From JALSHZ01 sp964614535 (GTDB lineage: Bacteria > Pseudomonadota > Gammaproteobacteria > UWMA-0217): DNA of 40,530 nt. Of this stretch, positions 31,254-38,815 are shown piece by piece. The stretch spans positions 1 through 40,530 of the forward strand of contig CAZTOZ010000026.1 of the NCBI GenBank assembly GCA_964614535.1, given 5' to 3'. The notes under the pieces were generated by a model. The model saw only the letters and a list, made by a program, of their open reading frames with translations. It ran no database searches and was not told where the DNA came from. Numbering within the stretch: position 1 is the stretch's first letter; every line of letters starts with the position of its first letter. Made by a program: the position numbers and the translations under genes.

Positions 31254-33173
31254 TCAGTGGTAGCTGTAGACCTTGCCCGTGGAGGTTGCCGCCCCTTGTT
31301 GAGGTTGGGTGCTGCCGATCAGCAGATGACCGTCACGCAGTTCCAGATCGACGCCGAATTCATCGAAAGGCTTGACGTCCGTCGGCTGAATGGTGGTGAG
31401 CACCGTCCATTGTGCCTCCGCCCCTTGGTAGAGATAGGCGATGCCTGTGTCCTCCCCCTTGAGGTCGGACAACGGCGCGCCGATGGCCAGCAGGTTGCCG
31501 TCGAGGGCGACACGGAAGCCGAAGAGATTGTGACTGCGTGGCGCCGGCTCCTTGATATAGGCACGTTGCCGCCATTGTCCCGCTTGTTCGGTGAACAGAT
31601 AGACCGCGCCCACCTCGGTGCCGTCGTTGTTGTCGCCGTGGGCGTTGCTGTCCTCGCAGATGGCGCCTATGGCCAGTGTCTTGCCCGATAGCGCCAGTGA
31701 AAAGCCGAACCGGTCACCGCCCCCGGCATTGTCGGCTTTCAGATCCGTTATCTTTTCCCACTCGTCGTCGTCACGTCGGTAGAGCGTGACGGTGCCGGTG
31801 TCGTTGATATAGCGGCGGCACTCGTCGTCGTTGGCGAACGAGCCGATGGCCAGCAGATCGCCGTCCAGGGCGATGCTTTGCCCAAAGCGATCGCTGGAGC
31901 CGGGGATCTCGATGCTCTGCTGATGCTCCCAGTCATCGTCGTCCCGCTGGAAGATGAAGACATCACCGCCGCTTGGGGCGCCGTCGCGACCGCGCAATGT
32001 GGCGACGGCGAGGGTGTCGCCGGAGAGTGCCACGTTGTAGCCGAAACGCTCACGGCTGCGGGGGGTGGGGGCTTGCAGCGTGCTTTCCAGTTTCCAGCCG
32101 GTACCGGTGGATTCGTAGAGGTAGACGCGTCCGCTGTTGCCCCGTTTGCCGTCGTAACCGAAAGCGCTGATGGCCAGGGTGTCGCCATCGAGAGCGATGT
32201 GGTAACCAAACTGGTTGTCGCGGGTCGGTGCGGGCTCGGTCAGTGTCTGGGTGCGGACCCAGTTGCCGTCGATATAGCGGAACAGCTCCACCCGTCCGGC
32301 CTTCGATTTTCCATCGACGCTGGCTTCCGGCGCGGCGATCGCGGCGATGTCGCCGTCCACCGCCATGCTGAAGCCGAAGCGTGCCCCCCGCTGCGGCGTG
32401 GCCGAGAACAGCGTGTTGCGCTGGACGAAGCCCGACGCCGAGGCGCGCACGATGTTGAGTACGTACCGCTTCGTGGTTTTGCCGTCGGCGGATTCGACGG
32501 TGACCTCCACCGGGTTGGCGCCTTCCTGCAGTGCCACTTCGGTGCTGTATTGGGGTGGCGCGACGGTCGTGCCGCCGATGCTGACCGTGGCCGCCGGGTC
32601 GGCCGGAACCGCGGTCAGCAGGGTGGTGGCGGTCAGATAGCTGACGGTGGCGTCATAGCTGGTGCTGTCGGGGTCGAAGGTCTGGGTCAGGTTGCCATCG
32701 GCCAGCTGCAGGGTTTGCAGCGCCGCCGGCCCGCCCGCGCCGATCGTGCCGGAGCCCGGTGGGGCTTGGTCGAAGTCGTCCGGCACGGTCTCGCCGGGGC
32801 GCAGTGCGATGATGCGGTAGTCGGTGAAGCGGGTGCCGTCGGGGGAGACGACGTGGAGGGTGATGGTATAGGGCGTTTCAGTCACCGGCAGTGGTGGGCT
32901 CTTCTTGCCGGCCTCGAGTGGCTGGCCGTTGAGCGTGATCTTGGCCAGGTCGTGGGTCGGTACCGCGGTGAAGACGAGCGGCTTGCCGTCGTCTTTGAGG
33001 GTGAGCCGATAGCTTTGGGTCTTGCTCGAAAAGGCGGGTGACAGCGTGCCGCCCTCGATGGTGAGAATGGAGAGCGTAGAGGTGGCGCGTGGGTCGAACC
33101 CACCGGCGTCGCAGGCGGCCAGCAGCGCGGCGATGGCCAGCAGGAGCAGTGCTTGGAACGAGTTGTAACGCAT
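31254..33173 (-). CDS. Lipoprotein with cadherin-like and FG-GAP repeat domains
   Basis: 639 residues. A lipoprotein signal ends LLAA|C21. The residue after Cys is Asp, which in E. coli retains lipoproteins in the inner membrane. Two cadherin-like beta-sandwich units follow (about 35-125 and 150-245: LSILTIEGGTLSPAF...YRL, TLQLADGNLTQTFDPDSTSYDATV). Then come about seven FG-GAP/integrin-propeller repeats (FGFSMAVDGDIAAIAAPEA, FGYHIALDGDTLAISAFGYD, FGQSIALDGDLLAIGSFAND and so on), which should close a beta-propeller with acidic, Ca-binding-type loops. The family is described from sequence only; no specific function is known. A G-rich ribosome site (AGGGGGGTC) precedes the ATG, and a long hairpin lies in the leader. 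Confidence 0.85.
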   Translation of the reverse strand: MRYNSFQALLLLAIAALLAACDAGGFDPRATSTLSILTIEGGTLSPAFSSKTQSYRLTLKDDGKPLVFTAVPTHDLAKITLNGQPLEAGKKSPPLPVTETPYTITLHVVSPDGTRFTDYRIIALRPGETVPDDFDQAPPGSGTIGAGGPAALQTLQLADGNLTQTFDPDSTSYDATVSYLTATTLLTAVPADPAATVSIGGTTVAPPQYSTEVALQEGANPVEVTVESADGKTTKRYVLNIVRASASGFVQRNTLFSATPQRGARFGFSMAVDGDIAAIAAPEASVDGKSKAGRVELFRYIDGNWVRTQTLTEPAPTRDNQFGYHIALDGDTLAISAFGYDGKRGNSGRVYLYESTGTGWKLESTLQAPTPRSRERFGYNVALSGDTLAVATLRGRDGAPSGGDVFIFQRDDDDWEHQQSIEIPGSSDRFGQSIALDGDLLAIGSFANDDECRRYINDTGTVTLYRRDDDEWEKITDLKADNAGGGDRFGFSLALSGKTLAIGAICEDSNAHGDNNDGTEVGAVYLFTEQAGQWRQRAYIKEPAPRSHNLFGFRVALDGNLLAIGAPLSDLKGEDTGIAYLYQGAEAQWTVLTTIQPTDVKPFDEFGVDLELRDGHLLIGSTQPQQGAATSTGKVYSYH

Positions 33174-33243
33174 GATGTGACCCCCTGGGTGGGCAACCCG
33201 GATGACGACAGCGATCTGGTGCCGCTGTTCTATTCCTGAGAAC

Positions 33244-33272
33244 GGTGATCGCCGAATTGGTTCGCGATCACC
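33244..33272. promoter_or_regulatory. 12-bp hairpin or operator in the leader of the FG-GAP lipoprotein gene
   Basis: GGTGATCG (33244-33251), one bulged C, CGAA (33253-33256), loop TTGG, then TTCG and CGATCACC (33261-33272) form an almost perfect inverted repeat. It lies about 70-100 nt upstream of the minus-strand ATG and has no T tract on either side, so it is more likely an operator or a structured leader than a terminator. Confidence 0.5.
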
Positions 33273-33346
33273 CTCCCGTTTACCCGGTTTTGTGCGGTTT
33301 GTCCAGATTGGCGGGGTGTCGGGGCGGGCCGGTCTCGATCAGCGAC

Positions 33347-33383
33347 AAAAAAGAAAAGGCGCCACCCCCGGCGGGGTGGCGCC
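33347..33383 (-). terminator. Intrinsic terminator of the parvulin gene
   Basis: Stem GGCGCCACCC (33358-33367) with GGGTGGCGCC (33374-33383) and a 6-nt loop. On the minus strand it is followed by a T-rich tract (complement of 33347-33357, one interrupting C). It lies 32 nt beyond the parvulin stop. Confidence 0.88.
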
Positions 33384-33415
33384 TCGATACGGTGCAGCCG
33401 TGGCTGCCGTGAACG

Positions 33416-34252
33416 TTAGGGCTTGGGTGCGTCCTTCGGCTGCTTCAGCTCCACCTTGCCTTTGTCATGCAGCTCGCGCAGGTAGTTCTGGATCGCCTTG
33501 TTGGCGACGATGCTGCGCAGTTGGTCCTTCATGCTTTCAAAGCTCGGCGGCGCGATGTCGCGGCTCTGCTCCAACTTGATGACATGCCAGCCGAACTGGG
33601 TCTTGACCGGCTCGGTGGTGATTTCGCCATCCTTCAGTCCGGTCACGGCGTCGGCGAATTCCGGCACCATCGTGGTGGGCTTGAACCAGCCCAGGTCGCC
33701 GCCGTTGGGGCCGGAGGGGCCGATGGACTTCTCCTTGGCCAGTTTGACGAAGTCGGCGCCGTCGTTGAGCTGCTCGATGATCTTCTTGGCCTCTTCCTCG
33801 CTCTTCACCAGAATGTGGCGGGCCTTGTACTCCTTCTTGGGCGCGGTTTTGATCTGCTCCTCGTACTCCTTCTTCAGCGCCTTGTCGGAGAGATCGACCG
33901 CGTCGAGCTTTTTCGACAGCATGGCGTTGACCAGCAGCGTGGTTTTCTGGATCTCCAGCGCCTTCTTGAAATCCTCCTCCTTGTCGAGCCCGGCCTCCAG
34001 TGCCGCCTGCTTGATCAGTTCGCGGTTGATGACTTCGTTGAGGATCTGGCCGGGATCGGGGGGCGCGCCGGTGCCGGCCTTGCTGCTCATGTAGATCTGC
34101 ACGTCTTCGAGCGTGATCTCGGTGCCATTGACGACGGCGATCACCTCGTCGGCCGCCGGTGGCTTGGGGGTGTCCTTGGCCAGCAGGGACTGGCTCGTCG
34201 CCGCCAGCAGCAGGCCGACGACGGCCGATTGAACGATCTTTCTGGTTTGCAT
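33416..34252 (-). CDS. Periplasmic parvulin-type peptidyl-prolyl isomerase
   Basis: 278 residues. Signal peptide (about 1-25, SLLAK). A SurA-N/PrsA-like chaperone region (about 36-130) includes VVNGTEITLEDV and LNEVINRELIKQAALEAGL. A single PPIC rotamase domain lies at 142-228 (YKARHILVKSEEEAKKII, FVKLAKEKSIGPSGPNGGDLGWF, MVPEFADAV, TQFGWHVIKL). The tail is Lys/Pro-rich. It should assist folding of outer-membrane and secreted proteins. With one PPIC domain it is closer to PrsA/PpiC-type foldases than to SurA, which has two. GAGGTAAGAGAG precedes the ATG, and an intrinsic terminator follows. Confidence 0.9.
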   Translation of the reverse strand: MQTRKIVQSAVVGLLLAATSQSLLAKDTPKPPAADEVIAVVNGTEITLEDVQIYMSSKAGTGAPPDPGQILNEVINRELIKQAALEAGLDKEEDFKKALEIQKTTLLVNAMLSKKLDAVDLSDKALKKEYEEQIKTAPKKEYKARHILVKSEEEAKKIIEQLNDGADFVKLAKEKSIGPSGPNGGDLGWFKPTTMVPEFADAVTGLKDGEITTEPVKTQFGWHVIKLEQSRDIAPPSFESMKDQLRSIVANKAIQNYLRELHDKGKVELKQPKDAPKP

Positions 34253-34345
34253 CTCTCTTACCTCGTGGTGAATGGGATCTGGTGTCGCGGAAGTCTACCG
34301 GAATGGTGGCGCCGGCTCCGTTACTATCTCTTCACGTGTGGCCGC

Positions 34346-34645
34346 TCAGGGCAATACCTTTCTGAAGGGATAGACCCGCGTCTCCCGGTAGGCGCCGGCG
34401 GCGAGATAGGGGTCTGCCTCGGCCCAGGCCCGGGCTGCCTCCAGCGAGTCGAATTCGGCCACCACCAGGCTGCCGGTGAAACCCGCCGGTCCGGGGTCGG
34501 GCGCGTCGATGGCCGGGAGCGGCCCGGCCAATAACAGCCGTCCTTCGTCACGCAGTTTCTCGAGCCTTTGCAGATGCGCCGGCCGGGCCGCGAGCCGGGC
34601 TTCGAGCGAGTCGTCGGCGTCGATGCCGTGGATCATGTAGTACAT
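34346..34645 (-). CDS. YciI-like protein
   Basis: 99 residues, small ferredoxin-like dimeric protein of the YciI family. Seen are MYYMIHGIDADDSLEARLAARPAHLQRL, with the conserved R.AHL helix, then GRLLLAGPLPA, GSLVVAEFDSLEAARAWAEADPY and the closing YPFRKVLP. Some relatives are dehalogenase-like or stress-linked, but no clear function is known for the family. The short start, with AGGAG ten bases before it, is chosen over a 145-residue frame because it gives the family N-terminus. A -10-like TATACT (34688-34683) lies just upstream. It is divergent from yciO. Confidence 0.85.
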   Translation of the reverse strand: MYYMIHGIDADDSLEARLAARPAHLQRLEKLRDEGRLLLAGPLPAIDAPDPGPAGFTGSLVVAEFDSLEAARAWAEADPYLAAGAYRETRVYPFRKVLP

Positions 34646-34697
34646 TGGTCTCGATCTCCTGTCGGTTCTGCTGGCGGCGTATAGTATATCGGCCGGC

Positions 34698-34716
34698 GCA
34701 CGGGTTTTTGCCGTGC
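34698..34716. promoter_or_regulatory. Small hairpin between the divergent yciI-like and yciO genes
   Basis: GCACGG (34698-34703) and CCGTGC (34711-34716) around loop GTTTTTG. It could be an operator serving both genes or a leader hairpin; no T tract follows on either strand. Confidence 0.3.
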
Positions 34717-34781
34717 TTGCCAAATGGTGGTGATTCACTATGATTGCCCCCTTGCCACAGCACCGACGCCCACCCTTGTTC

Positions 34782-35408
34782 ATGAGCCAGTTCTTCGAGA
34801 TCCACCCCGAAAACCCGCAGAAACGCCTGATCGATCAGGCGGTCAACATCATCAAGGCGGGGGGGGTGATCGTCTATCCCACCGACTCTTGCTATGCGCT
34901 GGGTTGTCACATCGGCGACAAGACGGCGATGGAGCGCATCCGCAGGATCCGCAAGGTGGACAAGGATCACCACTTCACGCTGATGTGTCGTGATCTGTCG
35001 GAGATCTCCAACTACGCCAAGGTGGAGAACTACACCTACCGGATGATGAAGGCGCTGACGCCGGGACCCTACACTTTCATCCTGCCGGCCACCCGCGACG
35101 TGCCGCGCCGGTTGCAGCACCCCAAGCGCAAGACCATCGGCATTCGCGTGCCCGACAACCGCATTGCGCTGGAGCTGCTGGAGATGCTCGGCGAGCCGAT
35201 CATGAGCAGTACCCTGATCCTGCCCGATACCGAGATGCCGCTGACCGATCCCTACCAGATCCGCGTCATCCTGGAGCATCAGGTGGATCTGGTCATCGAC
35301 GGCGGCTTCTGCGACATCTCGCCCTCGACCGTCATCGACATGACCACCGGCCGGCCCGAGGTGCTGCGCGAGGGCAAGGGCTCGCTGGAATGGCTGGAGC
35401 TGCACTGA
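34782..35408 (+). CDS. yciO: YciO, Sua5/YciO/YrdC-family protein
   Basis: 208 residues. It aligns collinearly with E. coli YciO: MSQFFEIHPENPQKRLIDQAV, GGVIVYPTDSCYALGC, FTLMCRDLSEISNYA, ALTPGPYTFILPAT, RKTIGIRVPDNRIALELLE, and VDLVIDGGFCDISPSTVIDMT. The family includes the TsaC/Sua5 threonylcarbamoyl-AMP synthases used for t6A in tRNA; the exact role of YciO is less clear. The ATG is chosen by homology; an upstream in-frame ATG (34740) adds 14 atypical residues. An eight-G run (34859-34866) codes for part of AGGV. Confidence 0.93.
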   Translation: MSQFFEIHPENPQKRLIDQAVNIIKAGGVIVYPTDSCYALGCHIGDKTAMERIRRIRKVDKDHHFTLMCRDLSEISNYAKVENYTYRMMKALTPGPYTFILPATRDVPRRLQHPKRKTIGIRVPDNRIALELLEMLGEPIMSSTLILPDTEMPLTDPYQIRVILEHQVDLVIDGGFCDISPSTVIDMTTGRPEVLREGKGSLEWLELH

Positions 35409-35423
35409 GCATGAAGCGCTGAC

Positions 35424-36080
35424 ATGCAGAGTCTCGAAGCCACCATCCAGTACATCGCCGTCGCGGCGATCCCGCTGATCTTCGCCATCACCGTTCACGA
35501 AGCCTCCCACGGCTGGGTGGCCCACAAGCTGGGCGACAATACCGCCAAGGCCATGGGGCGGCTCACCTTCAACCCGATTCCGCATATCGATCCGATCGGC
35601 ACCATCGTGCTGCCGCTGTTGATGATGCTGACCACCGGCTTCATCTTCGGCTGGGCCAAGCCGGTGCCGGTGGATCTGCGCAACCTCGCCGATCCGCGCC
35701 GTGACTGGGCCATCATCTCGGTGGCCGGGCCGCTCTCCAACCTCGTCATGGCGCTGCTCTGGGCGCTGGTGTGGAAGCTCACGTTCCTGCTGCCGCAGTC
35801 GATGGTCTATGTGGCGCTGCCGCTGGCGCTGATGGCCAAGGTGGGGATCACCTTCAACGTCATCCTGATGGTGCTCAACCTGCTGCCGTTGCCGCCGTTG
35901 GATGGCAGCCGCGTGCTCGGTTGGCTGCTGCCGTCGCCGCTCGCCCACAGGCTCGACCAGATCGAGCCCTACGGCGTCTTCATTCTTATCGGGCTGCTCT
36001 ATTTCGGCCTCTGGGACTACATCATCGGCCCGGCCACTGCCTTTTTCATCAACCTGATCGCCAATCTCTTTTCACTGTGA
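35424..36080 (+). CDS. Site-2 protease family (M50) membrane metalloprotease
   Basis: 218 residues, almost entirely hydrophobic, with five to six membrane segments. The zinc motif HEASH is at 25-29 and the third ligand motif NLLPLPPLDG at 152-161. FGWAKPVPVDLRNL is typical of the compact YwhC-like bacterial members. These lack PDZ domains, and their substrates are mostly unknown. It lies 15 nt after yciO and 15 nt before trpS, in one compact transcription unit that continues to scpB. Confidence 0.92.
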   Translation: MQSLEATIQYIAVAAIPLIFAITVHEASHGWVAHKLGDNTAKAMGRLTFNPIPHIDPIGTIVLPLLMMLTTGFIFGWAKPVPVDLRNLADPRRDWAIISVAGPLSNLVMALLWALVWKLTFLLPQSMVYVALPLALMAKVGITFNVILMVLNLLPLPPLDGSRVLGWLLPSPLAHRLDQIEPYGVFILIGLLYFGLWDYIIGPATAFFINLIANLFSL

Positions 36081-36095
36081 GGACATCGTCCAACC

Positions 36096-37304
36096 ATGAC
36101 CGCCAGTAACCGACGCATTGTTTCCGGCATGCGGCCCACCGGCCGCCTCCACCTCGGCCACTACCGTGGCGTGCTGAAGAACTGGGTGGAACTGCAGCAC
36201 AGTTACGAGTGCTTCTTCTTCGTCGCCGACTGGCATGCGCTGACCACCCACTACGAGGATCCGTCGATCGTCGAGCCCAGCGTCTGGGAGATGGTGGTGG
36301 ACTGGCTGGCCGCCGGCGTCAGCCCGGGAGCCGCCAAGCTCTTCATCCAGTCGCGGGTGCCGGAGCATGCCGAACTGCATCTGCTGCTGTCGATGATCAC
36401 GCCGCTGGGCTGGCTGGAGCGGGTGCCCACCTACAAGGACCAGCAGGAGAAGCTGCGGGAGAAGGATCTGGCCACTTACGGTTTTCTCGGCTACCCGCTG
36501 TTGCAGGCGGCCGACGTGCTCATCTACCGCGCCGGTGGCGTGCCGGTGGGGGAGGATCAGGTCTCCCACATCGAGCTGACCCGCGAGGTGGCGCGGCGCT
36601 TCAACCACCTCTACGGCCGCGAGCCGGGGTTCGAGGAGAAGGCCGAGGCCGCCATCGCCAAGATGGGGAAGAAGAATGCGCGGCTCTACCGCCAGCACCG
36701 CAGGAACTATCTGGAGAAGGGCGATCAGGATGCGTTGGCCGTGGCCAAGGCCTTGCTGGAAGGGCAGCAGAACATCTCCATCGGTGACAAGGAGCGGCTG
36801 TTCGGCTATCTGGAAGGGTCGGGCAAGATCATCCTGCCGGAGCCGCAGGCGATGCTCACCGAGGCGGCGAAGATGCCCGGTCTCGACGGGCAGAAGATGT
36901 CCAAGTCCTACGACAACACCATCGCGCTGCGGGAGGACCCCGAGGTGGTGGAGAAGAAGATCCGCACCATGCCCACCGACCCGGCGCGGGTGCGGCGCAC
37001 CGACCCCGGAGATCCGGAGAAGTGCCCGGTGTGGCAGTTCCACCTCATCTACTCCGACAACGGGACCCGAGACTGGGTGCAGCAGGGCTGCCGCAGTGCC
37101 AGCATCGGCTGCGTCGATTGCAAGGGGCCGGTGATCGACGCGGTGCTGGCCGAACTCAAGCCGATCCGCGAACGGGCGCAGGAGTATGAACGCGATGGCC
37201 AGGCGGTGCGTGCCATCATCTCCGAAGGCTGCGACGCCGCCCGCGACGTTGCCCGCGACACGCTGGAGGAGGTGCGTGAGGCGATGGGGTTGGCCTACAT
37301 CTGA
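36096..37304 (+). CDS. trpS: Tryptophanyl-tRNA synthetase
   Basis: 402-residue class I synthetase charging tRNA-Trp. The HIGH motif is in SGMRPTGRLHLGHYRGVL and the KMSKS motif at 267-271 (GQKMSKSYDNTIAL). It is about 70 residues longer than the 334-residue E. coli enzyme. The extra length includes the C-terminal FHLIYSDNG and GCRSASIGCVDCKG segment, with three Cys that might form a metal site, as in other long bacterial TrpRS. The stop shares one base with the scpA start. Confidence 0.95.
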   Translation: MTASNRRIVSGMRPTGRLHLGHYRGVLKNWVELQHSYECFFFVADWHALTTHYEDPSIVEPSVWEMVVDWLAAGVSPGAAKLFIQSRVPEHAELHLLLSMITPLGWLERVPTYKDQQEKLREKDLATYGFLGYPLLQAADVLIYRAGGVPVGEDQVSHIELTREVARRFNHLYGREPGFEEKAEAAIAKMGKKNARLYRQHRRNYLEKGDQDALAVAKALLEGQQNISIGDKERLFGYLEGSGKIILPEPQAMLTEAAKMPGLDGQKMSKSYDNTIALREDPEVVEKKIRTMPTDPARVRRTDPGDPEKCPVWQFHLIYSDNGTRDWVQQGCRSASIGCVDCKGPVIDAVLAELKPIRERAQEYERDGQAVRAIISEGCDAARDVARDTLEEVREAMGLAYI

Positions 37305-38125
37305 TGCTCGTTTCGCCGTCAGCGCAGGAAGAGATGCCGTTCGCCATCGTCCAGGGCGAGCCGGTCAGCGCGCCGCCGACCGATCTCTACATCCCGCCCG
37401 ACGCGCTGGAGGTGATCCTCGAGGCCTTCGAGGGGCCGCTGGATCTGCTGCTCTATCTCATCAAGCGGCAGAATCTCGATATTCTCGAAATCCCCATCGC
37501 CGAGGTCACCGCGCAGTATGTGGAATACATCGAGATGATGCGCGCGTTGCGGCTGGAGCTGGCGGCGGAGTATCTCGTCATGGCCGCGATGCTGGCCGAG
37601 ATCAAGTCCCGCATGCTGCTGCCGCGGCCGGTGGAGGACGACGCCGACGAGGAGGACCCGCGCGCCGAGCTGATTCGGCGGTTGCAGGAGTACGAGCAGT
37701 TCAAGCAGGCTGCCGAGGATCTGGACGAGTTGCCGCGAATGTTCCGCGACACCTGGCCCGTCCATGTCGAGGTGCCGGCGACCGAGACGCCGAAACTGGA
37801 GGTGGCCGTCGATCTGAAGGATCTGCTGGCGGCGCTGAAGGATGTCCTCTCCCGCGCCGAGATGTTCACCAGCCATCAGATCCAGCGCGAGACGCTGTCG
37901 GTCCGTGAGCGGATGTCGATGGTGCTGGACAAGCTCCGCAACCAGGACGGCTTCGTCGAGTTCACCCAGCTCTTCACGCCGGAGGAGGGCCGGCTCGGCG
38001 TCGTCGTCAGCTTTCTGTCGATTCTGGAATTGCTCAAGGCGCATCTGATCGATCTGGCACAGGCCGAGTCTTTCGCGCCCATTTACGTCACCGCAGCCAA
38101 GTCAGCCGACCATGGAACAGAGTAG
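37304..38125 (+). CDS. scpA: Segregation and condensation protein A
   Basis: 273 residues, the kleisin that bridges the SMC ATPase heads in the bacterial condensin complex. Seen are the SMC-binding N-terminus with the hallmark FEGPLDLLLYLIKRQNLDILEIPIAEVTAQY, followed by LAAEYLVMAAMLAEIKSRMLLP. An acidic linker comes next, and the winged-helix C-terminus ends LSILELLKAHLIDLAQAESFAPIYV. About 25 residues precede the conserved part, so an internal start (ATG at 37334) is also possible. It overlaps scpB by 14 nt. The smc gene is not in the window. Confidence 0.95.
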   Translation: MLVSPSAQEEMPFAIVQGEPVSAPPTDLYIPPDALEVILEAFEGPLDLLLYLIKRQNLDILEIPIAEVTAQYVEYIEMMRALRLELAAEYLVMAAMLAEIKSRMLLPRPVEDDADEEDPRAELIRRLQEYEQFKQAAEDLDELPRMFRDTWPVHVEVPATETPKLEVAVDLKDLLAALKDVLSRAEMFTSHQIQRETLSVRERMSMVLDKLRNQDGFVEFTQLFTPEEGRLGVVVSFLSILELLKAHLIDLAQAESFAPIYVTAAKSADHGTE

Positions 38126-38726
38126 ATTGATGGCCATGCTCGAGGCCGCCATCACCGCCGCCGACAAACCCCTCTCCCTAGACCAGCTTCAGCGCCTCTT
38201 CACGGACGACAGCGATCGTCCCGCCAAACCGGATATCGTCGCCGCCCTCAACGCCATCGCCGCGGCCTGCCAGGATTCGTCACGTGGCGTCGAGCTGCGG
38301 CAGGTGGCCAGTGGCTGGCGCTTTCAGGTGAAGGCATCGGTGGCGCCCGCCATCGCCGGGCTGTGGGAGGAGAAACCGCAGAAATACTCCCGCGCGCTGC
38401 TGGAGACGCTGGCGCTGATCGCCTACCGCCAGCCCATCACCCGGGGCGACATCGAGCAGGTGCGTGGTGTCGCCGTCAGCTCCAACATCATCAAGACCCT
38501 CCAGGAGCGCGACTGGATCCAGGTCGTCGGTCATCGTGAAGTGCCCGGCCGCCCCGCGCTCTATGCCACCACCAAGACCTTCCTCGACTACTTCAACCTG
38601 CGGTCGCTCGATGAACTGCCCAGCCTCAAGGAGCTGGCCGATCTCGACGCGGTCAACATGGACCTGCTGGTGACCTCGGGCCAGGAGGAGAAACCGGCCG
38701 ATCCTCCCGCCGCGGCGCCGGAGTGA
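38112..38726 (+). CDS. scpB: Segregation and condensation protein B
   Basis: 204 residues, the winged-helix dimer that binds ScpA in the SMC-ScpAB complex for chromosome compaction and segregation. Seen are LEAAITAADKPLSLDQLQRLF, GVELRQVASGWRFQVKA, and the signature KYSRALLETLALIAYRQPITRGDIEQVRGV. LQERDWIQVVGHREVPGRPALYATTKTFLDYFNL follows. Length is normal. The 14-nt overlap with scpA fits stoichiometric production. It is the last gene of the yciO-M50-trpS-scpA-scpB unit. Confidence 0.96.
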   Translation: MEQSRLMAMLEAAITAADKPLSLDQLQRLFTDDSDRPAKPDIVAALNAIAAACQDSSRGVELRQVASGWRFQVKASVAPAIAGLWEEKPQKYSRALLETLALIAYRQPITRGDIEQVRGVAVSSNIIKTLQERDWIQVVGHREVPGRPALYATTKTFLDYFNLRSLDELPSLKELADLDAVNMDLLVTSGQEEKPADPPAAAPE

Positions 38727-38752
38727 CGGCGGACCGGCCGTTCGCGCCATCG

Positions 38753-38782
38753 TTGGAACGATTCGCCGCCGGTTTCTATACT
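38753..38782 (+). promoter_or_regulatory. Sigma-70 promoter for the protease-like gene
   Basis: TTGGAA (38753-38758), an 18-nt spacer and TATACT (38777-38782, five of six) place a start near 38789, 27 nt before the ATG. It makes the protease-like gene a separate unit from scpAB. Confidence 0.5.
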
Positions 38783-38815
38783 GAGGCAAAAAGGGGTTGA
38801 ATCAAGGGGGTCACG

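Noticed and set aside
34740..34781. Upstream ATG extension of yciO by 14 residues
   Set aside because: The extension (IAPLPQHRRPPLF) has no counterpart in YciO, whereas MSQFF matches the E. coli start exactly.
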